Origin: an uncultured Prevotella sp.
GTDB lineage: Bacteria; Bacteroidota; Bacteroidia; Bacteroidales; Bacteroidaceae
Direction of reading: 5' to 3'
Assembly: GCA_905235905.1 (NCBI GenBank)
Contig: CAJONO010000212.1
Span: 1-32,587, forward strand
DNA length: 32,587 bases
Below, piece after piece: positions 1 through 8,158 of this stretch. Made by a program: the position numbers and the translations under genes. The notes under the pieces are model-generated. The model saw nothing but the letters and a program-made list of their open reading frames with translations. It made no database searches and was not told where the DNA came from. How positions within the stretch are numbered: the first letter of the stretch is position 1; each line of letters starts with the position of its first letter.

Positions 1-20
1 AGGTATACTTGGGGTGTCTT

Positions 21-100
21 TTTGCCCGAAATCACGCGAAACACCGAAGATTCTGCGGAAAGCGCAAAATACAACATTTAAACATTTAAACATTTGCAAC
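21..100 (+). repeat. Dispersed repeat, first copy, upstream of the ftsY promoter
   Basis: See the copy at 22345-22415. Confidence 0.85.
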
Positions 101-213
101 ATTTACGCTTGGAAACATAGCCTCGAAGCCTCTGGAAATGTAAATTTCTGTGGAAGAAATTGAAGAAAGCTAATAATTTGGGCAAATCGTTTTGTGGTTT
201 GCCCTTTTTGCCG

Positions 214-221
214 TACCTTTG
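214..221 (+). promoter_or_regulatory. Bacteroidetes-type -7 element TACCTTTG upstream of ftsY, with TTTG at 191-194 as candidate -33 element
   Basis: Matches TAnnTTTG; 19-bp spacer to TTTG; 23 bp upstream of the ftsY ATG. Confidence 0.6.
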
Positions 222-243
222 CAATTGAATTTAATATAGCTAT

Positions 244-1185
244 ATGGGATTATTCGGTTTTTTCAGTAGTAAAAAGAAGGAAACGCTCGACAAGGGCCTT
301 GAGAAGACAAAGACTTCGGTGTTCGACAAGCTGGCTCGTGCCGTGGCGGGGAAGTCGAAGGTGGACGATGAGGTGCTCGACAATCTGGAGGAGGTGCTGA
401 TCACCTCGGACGTGGGTGTTGAGACGACTCTGAAGATTATCAGGCGCATTGAGGAGCGGGTGGCTCGCGACAAGTATGTATCGACGGGCGAACTGAACGG
501 CATTCTGCGCGAGGAGATTGCTTCGCTCCTGGCCGAGACGGAACCCACCGAAGCTCCCCTTTCGGGGGCTGCTCCCTACGTGATACTCGTCGTTGGCGTG
601 AATGGTGTGGGGAAGACTACTACGATTGGCAAGCTGGCCTGGCAGTTCAGGCAGGCCGGCAAGAAGGTGTGGCTGGGTGCTGCCGACACTTTCCGTGCGG
701 CTGCCGTAGAGCAGCTGTGCATCTGGGGCGAGCGTGTCGGTGTGCCTGTGGTGAAGCAGCAAATGGGGTCTGACCCGGCAAGCGTGGCGTTCGACACGCT
801 GCAGAGTGCCAAGGCCAACGGGGCCGACGTGGTGATTATCGACACTGCCGGCCGCCTGCATAACAAGGTGGGGCTGATGAACGAGCTGAAGAAGATTAAG
901 GAGGTGATGAGGAAGGTGCTGCCCGATGCGCCCGACGAGGTGCTGTTGGTGCTCGACGGCTCGACGGGGCAGAATGCTTTTGAGCAGGCTAAGCAGTTTG
1001 CTGCCGTCACGCAGATTACGTCGCTTGCCATAACAAAACTCGACGGTACGGCCAAGGGGGGTGTCGTGATTGGCATCAGCGACCAGCTGAAGGTGCCGGT
1101 GAAATATATAGGTCTGGGCGAGGGTATGGAGGATCTGCAACTGTTTGACCGTAAGCAGTTCGTCGACTCATTGTTTGGGATATGA
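244..1185 (+). CDS. ftsY: Signal recognition particle receptor FtsY (SRP GTPase)
   Basis: GVNGVGKTTTIGKLA, DTFRAAAVEQL, DTAGR, TKLDGTAKGG motifs. Confidence 0.97.
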   Translation: MGLFGFFSSKKKETLDKGLEKTKTSVFDKLARAVAGKSKVDDEVLDNLEEVLITSDVGVETTLKIIRRIEERVARDKYVSTGELNGILREEIASLLAETEPTEAPLSGAAPYVILVVGVNGVGKTTTIGKLAWQFRQAGKKVWLGAADTFRAAAVEQLCIWGERVGVPVVKQQMGSDPASVAFDTLQSAKANGADVVIIDTAGRLHNKVGLMNELKKIKEVMRKVLPDAPDEVLLVLDGSTGQNAFEQAKQFAAVTQITSLAITKLDGTAKGGVVIGISDQLKVPVKYIGLGEGMEDLQLFDRKQFVDSLFGI

Positions 1186-2516
1186 GAACGGTTGACGTCA
1201 TCACAATGGGGTGCTCGAAGAACCTGGTCGACTCGGAGCGGCTGATGGGGCTCTTTGAGAAGAACGGGTTTCGCTGTACGCACGACAGCGACAACCCGCA
1301 AGGCGAGATTGTCGTGGTGAACACTTGCGGGTTCATAGCCGATGCCAAGGAGGAAAGCATCAACACTATCCTTGAGTTTTGCGAGGCAAAGAGGCGTGGC
1401 AGGGTGGAACGTGTCTACGTGATGGGATGTCTGTCGGAACGCTATCTGGCTGACCTTGAAAAGGAAATCCCCGAAGTTGACGGGTGGTACGGGAAGTTCA
1501 ATTATAAGCAACTGGTGGAGGATTTGTTGAGAGATGAGAGTTCAGAGTTGAGAGATGAGAGTTTAGTCTCTCAACCCTCAACTCTCAACCCTCAACCAAG
1601 GGTTATCACCACTCCCCGTCACTATGCCTATGTTAAAATCAGCGAGGGGTGTGACCGTCATTGTGCCTATTGTGCCATACCTTTGATAACGGGCAGGCAT
1701 CGGAGTAGGCCCATGGAGGAAATCCTGGACGAGGTGGGTTGGCTGGTGTCGCAGGGGGTAAGGGAGTTTCAGGTCATAGCGCAGGAACTTACCTACTATG
1801 GTGTCGACCTGTATGGGGAGCAGCGCATTGCGGAGCTTGTGGAGCGCATGTCGGACATAGAGGGGGTGGAATGGATACGCCTGCATTATGCCTATCCTGC
1901 CCGTTTTCCTTGGGACTTGCTGCGGGTGATGCGGGAGAAAGGGAATGTCTGCAATTATCTTGACATTGCTCTGCAGCATATTTCTGACCGCATGCTGAGC
2001 CGTATGAAGCGGAATGTGACGAAGGCGGAAACCATGGATCTCATAGAACGCATGCGTCGTGAGGTGCCAGGCATTCATCTGCGCACCACGCTGATGGTGG
2101 GCTTTCCCGGCGAGACCGAAGAGGATTTTCAGGAACTCGTCGATTTCGTGAAGTGGGCTCGCTTCGAGCGGATGGGGGCTTTTGCCTATAGCGAAGAGGA
2201 GGGCACCTATTCGGCCGAGAACTACAGGGACGATGTGCCTGAGGACGTGAAAAAGCGAAGATTAGACAAGCTGATGCGCATACAGCAGGGCATTAGTGCT
2301 GAGATAGAAGCCGCAAAGACAGGGCAGACGCTTCGCGTCGTTATAGACAGGGTGGAAGGCGATTATTACGTAGGCCGCACCGAGTTCTGCTCGCCGGAAG
2401 TGGATCCTGAAGTTCTCGTAACTCACTGTAAGCCATTAGTGACAGGTGGTTTCTATCAAGTAAGAATAACAGATGCGGAGGAGTTCGACCTCTATGGAGA
2501 AATAGTGTATGAATAA
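1182..2516 (+). CDS. rimO: Ribosomal protein S12 methylthiotransferase RimO (radical SAM), with a low-complexity in-frame insertion in the linker
   Basis: N-terminal MGCSKNLVDSE, radical SAM CDRHCAYCAIP, C-terminal TRAM-like region. Confidence 0.95.
   Translation: MRTVDVITMGCSKNLVDSERLMGLFEKNGFRCTHDSDNPQGEIVVVNTCGFIADAKEESINTILEFCEAKRRGRVERVYVMGCLSERYLADLEKEIPEVDGWYGKFNYKQLVEDLLRDESSELRDESLVSQPSTLNPQPRVITTPRHYAYVKISEGCDRHCAYCAIPLITGRHRSRPMEEILDEVGWLVSQGVREFQVIAQELTYYGVDLYGEQRIAELVERMSDIEGVEWIRLHYAYPARFPWDLLRVMREKGNVCNYLDIALQHISDRMLSRMKRNVTKAETMDLIERMRREVPGIHLRTTLMVGFPGETEEDFQELVDFVKWARFERMGAFAYSEEEGTYSAENYRDDVPEDVKKRRLDKLMRIQQGISAEIEAAKTGQTLRVVIDRVEGDYYVGRTEFCSPEVDPEVLVTHCKPLVTGGFYQVRITDAEEFDLYGEIVYE
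1526..1597 (+). repeat. Heptamer-type repeat array with inverted arrangement (GAGAGAT/GAGAGTT units followed by CTCTCAA/CCCTCAA units) inside rimO
   Basis: gttgagagatgagagttcagagttgagagatgagagtttagtctctcaaccctcaactctcaaccctcaacc. Confidence 0.85.
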
Positions 2517-2796
2517 TAAAGAGTTTGTTGCTGAACTGTCGCAGCGTATGGGCTATAATACTGACCATACGCAGAAATTGCTGCTCAATGTGCTGAATGC
2601 TATGGGCGACAGCTTTCAGGAGGGAAATGCTGTTCAGATACCAGGTTTTGGACTATTTGAGGTGAAGAAGAAAATGGAGCGTGTTATTGTGAACCCCACA
2701 ACGGGTCAACGCATGCTCGTACCGCCGAAACTGGTGTTGGGATTCAGACCAAACGCTACATGGAAAGGCAAGGTGAAAAATGGAGGGCGTGAGTGA
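2509..2796 (+). CDS. HU/IHF-family DNA-binding protein
   Basis: 95 aa, HU-like fold signature (VQIPGFGLFEVKKK, NPTTGQRMLVPPKLVLGFRP). Confidence 0.88.
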   Translation: MNNKEFVAELSQRMGYNTDHTQKLLLNVLNAMGDSFQEGNAVQIPGFGLFEVKKKMERVIVNPTTGQRMLVPPKLVLGFRPNATWKGKVKNGGRE

Positions 2797-4058
2797 TGGC
2801 AAGATTGACAATACAAGACCTGGCGGCTGTGCTCATGAAGAAAAACAGTCTGCCGGAGGATGAAGCGCTGAAGTTCGTAACGGCTATCTTTGATGTGATT
2901 CAGATGGGTGTTGAACTCGATAAAACTGTGAAAATCAAGGGGCTGGGTACGTTTAGGGTGATAGATGTCGATGCCCGGGAGAGTGTGAACGTAAACACGG
3001 GTGAACGGGTGGTAATCGATGGCCATGCCAAGATTTCGTTCGTGCCTGACGCTACGATGAAGGAACTTGTAAACAAACCTTTTTCTGGCTTCGAGACGGT
3101 GGTGCTCAATGATGGGGTTGAGTTCAGCGATATTTCCATGCAGGAAGAAGACGCTCCTTCTCAGGATGATGATGAAACTGCCGAAAGCATGGTGGAAGAA
3201 TCGGTTGCAGAAGAGCAGCCAGAAGTAGCTGAAACTCCTGTAGAGACAGTCAACACTCTTGAGGAGGAAGTCCCTGTTGAGGAGGAAGTCCCTGTTGAGG
3301 AGGAAGTCCCTGTTGAGGAGAAAGCCCCTGTTGAGGAGGAGGTCCCTGTTGAGGAGGAGGTCCCTGTTGAGGAGGAAGTCCCTGTTGAGGAGGAGGTCCC
3401 TGTTGAGGAGGAAGTCCCTGTTGAGGAGGATACCCCTTGTTCGGCTCCCGTCATTGACATGCCTGTTGATACGGAGGAGAAGGAGGACGAGTCTCAGCAT
3501 AGCAAGATGTGGATAGTTTGGACGTTATTGGCTTTGGTGGCATGTGGGGCGAGCTTCGTAGCTGGTTTCTGTTTGGGTAGTAACTATTCGCCGGAAGTGG
3601 CGATGCCGGTTGACGAGAAGCCTGTTTCTGCAGCGACATCAGAGCAAAGCCCGACTGCCATAGCACAGAACGACAGCATAACGGAAAAGAACGCTCTTGT
3701 TTCCGGGAAGAGCGATTCTGCTAAGACCGTTGTCGCTACCATTGAGGAACTGGAACGAAAGGGAAAAGACGAGATGACGGACTCTCTTATTGTGGAGGCT
3801 AACAAGAAATATGCTGCGATGGACGCCCGTATTCGTACAGGTGCCTATTATATTGTAGGCACGAAACAGGTGGTCAAGGTGCGTGAGGGCGACACGCTTA
3901 TGAGAATTGCCCGTAGAACTGTAGGCCCGGAATTGTTGTGCTATATTGAGGCATATAACGGTATCAAAGCCACTGATTCCTTGAAGGTAGGCCAGACGGT
4001 GAAGATTCCTGATTTGAAATGGAAAAAGTATTTTAAGAAAAAACAATTAAATAAGTAA
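2796..4058 (+). CDS. HU-like domain protein with acidic PVEEEV repeat, single TM helix and C-terminal LysM domain
   Basis: HU-like N-terminus (VKIKGLGTFRVIDVDARESVNVNTGERVVIDGHAKISFVPD); TM WIVWTLLALVACGASFVAGFCLG; LysM VVKVREGDTLMRIARRTVGPELLCYIEAYNGIKATDSLKVGQTVKIP. The ORF track start at 2793 is GTG; ATG at 2796 overlaps the preceding stop. Confidence 0.85.
   Translation: MARLTIQDLAAVLMKKNSLPEDEALKFVTAIFDVIQMGVELDKTVKIKGLGTFRVIDVDARESVNVNTGERVVIDGHAKISFVPDATMKELVNKPFSGFETVVLNDGVEFSDISMQEEDAPSQDDDETAESMVEESVAEEQPEVAETPVETVNTLEEEVPVEEEVPVEEEVPVEEKAPVEEEVPVEEEVPVEEEVPVEEEVPVEEEVPVEEDTPCSAPVIDMPVDTEEKEDESQHSKMWIVWTLLALVACGASFVAGFCLGSNYSPEVAMPVDEKPVSAATSEQSPTAIAQNDSITEKNALVSGKSDSAKTVVATIEELERKGKDEMTDSLIVEANKKYAAMDARIRTGAYYIVGTKQVVKVREGDTLMRIARRTVGPELLCYIEAYNGIKATDSLKVGQTVKIPDLKWKKYFKKKQLNK
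3261..3422 (+). repeat. 18-bp tandem repeat (GAGGAGGAAGTCCCTGTT), 9 units plus a degenerate tenth, encoding EEEVPV
   Basis: Direct reading; one unit varies to EEKAPV. Confidence 0.95.
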
Positions 4059-4060
4059 TT

Positions 4061-5056
4061 ATGGCAGAAGCTATTGACATCCGGGAACTGAACATCCGGA
4101 TAGAACAACAAAGTGCGTTTGTAACAAATTTGGTGACGGGAATGGATCACGTCATCGTAGGTCAAAAACATCTGGTCGATTCCTTGCTCATTGGATTGCT
4201 GAGCGACGGTAATATACTGCTGGAAGGCGTTCCTGGCTTGGCTAAGACGTTGGCTATCAAAACATTGGCACAGCTCATCGATGCAAAGTATAACCGAATC
4301 CAGTTTACGCCCGACCTGCTACCTGCCGACGTGACAGGCACGATGATTTATTCACAGAAAGACGAGAAATTCCTTGTGAAGCAGGGACCGGTATTTGCCA
4401 ACTTCGTGCTGGCCGATGAAATAAACCGTGCCCCGGCAAAAGTGCAGAGCGCACTGCTGGAGGCAATGCAGGAAAAACAGGTGACTATAGGCAGTCAGAC
4501 GTTCGACCTTCCATCTCCCTTCTTAGTGATGGCTACGCAGAACCCTATTGAGCAAGAGGGAACTTATCCTCTGCCTGAGGCACAGGTTGACCGCTTCATG
4601 CTGAAGGTGGTTATCGATTATCCCACGTTGGAAGAAGAGAAGAAGATTATTCGCGAGAACATTGGCAGTGGTTTGCGTAGAGTGACTCCCGTGACCACGG
4701 CCGAGGAGATATTGAAGGCTCGCGAGGTGGTACGTGAGGTATATATCGATGAGAAGATTGAGCAGTATATTGCCGACATCGTTTTTGCTACCCGCTATCC
4801 TGACCGTTATGGGCTGAAAGACATGAAGGAGATGATTTCGTTTGGAGGCTCTCCCCGTGCTTCAATTAATCTGGCTAAAGCAGCCCGTGCCTACGCATTC
4901 ATTAAGCGTCGTGGCTACGTCGTTCCAGAAGACGTGCGTGCCGTTGCCCACGACGTGTTGCGCCATCGCATAGGGCTTACCTACGAGGCCGAGGCCAGTA
5001 ACGTGACCAGCGAGGAAATCGTTTCAAAGATTATTAATAAGGTGGAAGTTCCCTGA
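4061..5056 (+). CDS. MoxR-family AAA+ ATPase
   Basis: GVPGLAKTLAIK Walker A, ADEINRAPAKVQSALLEAMQEKQVT, ATQNPIEQEGTYPLPEAQVDRF. Confidence 0.96.
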   Translation: MAEAIDIRELNIRIEQQSAFVTNLVTGMDHVIVGQKHLVDSLLIGLLSDGNILLEGVPGLAKTLAIKTLAQLIDAKYNRIQFTPDLLPADVTGTMIYSQKDEKFLVKQGPVFANFVLADEINRAPAKVQSALLEAMQEKQVTIGSQTFDLPSPFLVMATQNPIEQEGTYPLPEAQVDRFMLKVVIDYPTLEEEKKIIRENIGSGLRRVTPVTTAEEILKAREVVREVYIDEKIEQYIADIVFATRYPDRYGLKDMKEMISFGGSPRASINLAKAARAYAFIKRRGYVVPEDVRAVAHDVLRHRIGLTYEAEASNVTSEEIVSKIINKVEVP

Positions 5057-5064
5057 TCCTTGCA

Positions 5065-5934
5065 ATGGAAACAAGTGAAATCATTAAGAAAGTCCGTAAG
5101 ATAGAGATTAAGGCACACGGCCTAAGCTCGAATATCTTCGCCGGTCAGTATCATTCGGCCTTCAAGGGACGAGGCATGGCCTTCAGCGAGGTGCGCGAGT
5201 ATCAGTACGGTGACGACGTGCGCGACATCGACTGGAACGTAACTGCCCGTTTCCACAAACCTTACGTGAAGGTGTTTGAGGAAGAGCGTGAGCTGACCGT
5301 GATGCTGCTCATAGACGTGTCTGGCTCTCAGGACTTTGGTACGCAGAAGCAGATGAAACGCGATATGGTGACCGAGATAGCCGCTACGCTGGCTTTCTCG
5401 GCCATTCAGAACAACGATAAGATTGGCGTGATCTTCTTCTCTGATCAGATTGAGAAATATATTCCTCCGAAGAAAGGACGAAAGCACATCTTATATATTA
5501 TACGCGAGATGCTCGACTTCCATGCTGACTCTAAACGAACCGATGTCGCACAGGCTGTAGAGTTCCTCACCGGAGTGTCGAAGCGCCGTTGCACAGCCTT
5601 CCTCATGAGCGACTTCTACGTGCGTCAGGACTTTCTTTCCCAACTGACCATAGCCAATCGTAAGCATGATGTGGTGGCTATTCAGGTGTATGACAAACGG
5701 GCATGTGAACTGCCCGATGTGGGGCTAATGAAGGTGGTCGATGCCGAGACGGGCTTTGAGCAATATGTAGATACGGGTAGCCGTCGGCTTCGTGAGGCAT
5801 ACCGTCGCTATTGGCTGAGACGCCAGTCACAGCTGAAGGAAACATTTGCCAAGAGCAACGTAGACAGTGTATCGATAGCCACCGACGAAGATTATGTAAA
5901 GTCGCTGATGACCTTGTTCATGCAACGGGGGTGA
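5065..5934 (+). CDS. DUF58 domain-containing protein
   Basis: GRGMAFSEVREYQYGDDVRDIDWNVTAR signature, vWA-like LLIDVSGS; follows moxR. Confidence 0.94.
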   Translation: METSEIIKKVRKIEIKAHGLSSNIFAGQYHSAFKGRGMAFSEVREYQYGDDVRDIDWNVTARFHKPYVKVFEEERELTVMLLIDVSGSQDFGTQKQMKRDMVTEIAATLAFSAIQNNDKIGVIFFSDQIEKYIPPKKGRKHILYIIREMLDFHADSKRTDVAQAVEFLTGVSKRRCTAFLMSDFYVRQDFLSQLTIANRKHDVVAIQVYDKRACELPDVGLMKVVDAETGFEQYVDTGSRRLREAYRRYWLRRQSQLKETFAKSNVDSVSIATDEDYVKSLMTLFMQRG

Positions 5935-5949
5935 GCGGATTTGTCAAAA

Positions 5950-7095
5950 ATGAAGAAAGAAATGAGAATAAACAATAGTATGCACAGACCTCACTGTTGG
6001 CTGCTAACGATGATAAGCCTTTCCTTTGTCATCTGTCAGTTGCCATTTGCCAAAACGGTGGCACAAACAATATCGGTTGAGGCTCGTATCGACTCCATCG
6101 AGATGTTTGTAGGCCAACAGACGCATGTGACGGTGACGGCTACAATGCCTGAAGGTGCAAAGGCTGCCTTTCCTGTATTCAGGCCTTCTGAATATCTCAC
6201 GCCAGGCGTAGAAGTCCTGTCGAGTACCGAACTGGGTGTTCATGGCATTGAGAATGGCTTCGTGGAGCGATCGGTAGTCTATACACTTACGTCATTTGAC
6301 GATACGCTCTATTATCTGCCGCCCTTCGTGGTCAATGTCGACGGAAAAACCTATGAGAGCAAGAGTCTGGCACTCAAGGTACTTACTTTCGAAGTCGACA
6401 CGCTCCATCCTGAGCGCATCTTCCCTCCGAAGGATGTTCAGCAGAATCCCTTCCTGTGGAGTGATTGGAGCTTGTCGTTCTGGCTGAGTGTGGTCATGCT
6501 TTTGCTCATGGCAGTAGGCTATTACTTGTATCTTCGCTTGCGCGACAACAAGCCCATCATTGCTACTATTCGCATTGTGAAGCGTTTGCTGCCACACCAG
6601 AAAGCTATGAGGGAGATAGAGGCTCTGCGGACTGAACATCGTGGCATGAACGACGATAATCAGGAGAGCCAGAAGGAGTATTATACCAAACTGACCGATG
6701 CCCTGCGCCGTTATATTGAGGAACGCTATGGTTTCTCGGCAATGGAGATGACAAGTGCGGAGATTATTGAACGCTTGACGAAAGATCCCGACACCAAGTT
6801 ACTCGATGAACTGCGCCAGCTGTTCCAGACGGCCGACCTTGTGAAGTTTGCCAAGTATTCTACGCTCATCAATGAGAGCGATGCCAATCTGATGAGTGCC
6901 ATCGAGTTTATCAATGAGACTAAGCAGGAAAACCTGCCTACAGAAGAAACCGTGAAACCGCAACTCACTGCCGAAGAGCAACGCTCACAAAAGGAGCGGA
7001 CAGCCCTGAAGTGGACGGTTGTTGGCATAGCGGTAGTATGTATCGTCCTGCTTGTCTATGTGGTCTACAGTGTTTATCAGCTATTAGTACCCTAA
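5950..7095 (+). CDS. BatD-like membrane protein of the Bat operon (hypothetical between DUF58 and BatA)
   Basis: Signal peptide, N-terminal beta-rich domain, two TM segments; operon position. ATG at 5950 preferred over TTG at 5941. Confidence 0.7.
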   Translation: MKKEMRINNSMHRPHCWLLTMISLSFVICQLPFAKTVAQTISVEARIDSIEMFVGQQTHVTVTATMPEGAKAAFPVFRPSEYLTPGVEVLSSTELGVHGIENGFVERSVVYTLTSFDDTLYYLPPFVVNVDGKTYESKSLALKVLTFEVDTLHPERIFPPKDVQQNPFLWSDWSLSFWLSVVMLLLMAVGYYLYLRLRDNKPIIATIRIVKRLLPHQKAMREIEALRTEHRGMNDDNQESQKEYYTKLTDALRRYIEERYGFSAMEMTSAEIIERLTKDPDTKLLDELRQLFQTADLVKFAKYSTLINESDANLMSAIEFINETKQENLPTEETVKPQLTAEEQRSQKERTALKWTVVGIAVVCIVLLVYVVYSVYQLLVP

Positions 7096-7101
7096 GAAAA
7101 A

Positions 7102-8103
7102 ATGGAATTTGCCAACAAAGAATATTTCTTTCTGCTCCTGCTTATCATACCTTATATAATATGGTATGTCATGTATCGCAAAAAGAGCGAGCCAACCATT
7201 CGGATGGCCGATACCTTCGCTTTCCGTTATGCACCACGTAGCTGGAAAGTGACGCTGATGCCCCTGCAGATGCTATTGCGCATCGTGGCGTTCACCATGC
7301 TTGTCGTCATCCTTGCTCGTCCGCAGACCCATAATTCGTGGAAAAATCAGACCGTCGAGGGCATCGACATTATGCTGGCCATGGACGTGTCTACATCGAT
7401 GCTTGCTGAAGATTTGAAACCGAATCGCATCGAGGCGGCAAAGAACGTGGCTGCCGAGTTTGTGGCTGGGCGCCCGGACGACAATATTGGCTTGTCGATC
7501 TTTGCAGGAGAAGCGTTCACGCAATGTCCTATGACCACCGACCACGCTTCGTTGCTTTCGTTGCTGCAGGGCGTTCGCACGGATATTGCCGCCCGGGGGT
7601 TAATTGAAGACGGCACGGCTATAGGCATGGGACTTGCCAATGCCGTGAGTCGTCTGAAAGAGTCGAAGGCTAAGAGCCGTGTGGTGATTCTGCTCACCGA
7701 CGGTTCCAACAACCGTGGTGACATATCGCCCCTGACGGCAGCCGAGATTGCAAAGAGCCTTGGCATCCGCGTCTATACGATTGGTGTGGGAACAACGGGT
7801 ACGGCCCCAATGCCGCCCAGTGCAACAGGATTGCCGCAGTATGTGAACCTTCCAGTGGAGATCGATGAGAAAACACTGAAAGGTATTGCTGCCGCTACCG
7901 ATGGTGACTACTATCGGGCTAAGAATAACAAAGAACTGAACCAGATATACAAGGAGATAGACAAGCTGGAGAAGTCGAAGCTGAATGTCAAGCAATACAG
8001 TCGCCGCTACGAGGCCTACCAATGGCCCTTTGCCGTCATTGCCATTTTGGCGCTGTTCCTCGAAATATTGCTCAGAATCACCGTGTTCCGGCGTATTCCG
8101 TGA
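7102..8103 (+). CDS. batA: BatA, vWA domain membrane protein
   Basis: GIDIMLAMDVSTSMLAEDLKPNRIEAAK MIDAS motif, N- and C-terminal TM helices, operon context. Confidence 0.88.
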   Translation: MEFANKEYFFLLLLIIPYIIWYVMYRKKSEPTIRMADTFAFRYAPRSWKVTLMPLQMLLRIVAFTMLVVILARPQTHNSWKNQTVEGIDIMLAMDVSTSMLAEDLKPNRIEAAKNVAAEFVAGRPDDNIGLSIFAGEAFTQCPMTTDHASLLSLLQGVRTDIAARGLIEDGTAIGMGLANAVSRLKESKAKSRVVILLTDGSNNRGDISPLTAAEIAKSLGIRVYTIGVGTTGTAPMPPSATGLPQYVNLPVEIDEKTLKGIAAATDGDYYRAKNNKELNQIYKEIDKLEKSKLNVKQYSRRYEAYQWPFAVIAILALFLEILLRITVFRRIP

Positions 8104-8116
8104 ATGAAGACGTGAG

Positions 8117-8157
8117 TCAAATCGTAAATCGTTAATAAGTAAATCGTAAATAGAATC
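8117..8157 (+). repeat. Short AAATCGT heptamer-like repeat between batA and batB
   Basis: caaatcgtaaatcgttaataagtaaatcgtaaatagaatcg. Confidence 0.6.
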
Positions 8158-8158
8158 G

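Noticed and set aside
250-1140. 296-aa minus-strand ORF opposite ftsY (also 576-1511 minus)
   Set aside because: Antisense to strongly conserved FtsY/RimO; composition looks like a coding shadow and no family motif is visible.
3261-3422. Possible CRISPR or minisatellite of non-coding nature
   Set aside because: Spacer-free 18-bp units fully in frame within a coherent protein.
2706-3500. Minus-strand ORF with LLLNRDF repeats, plus 3161-3460 minus and 3259-3516 plus repeat-rich ORFs
   Set aside because: Alternative-frame translations of the 18-bp repeat, which has no stops in these frames; the HU-LysM frame is the supported one.
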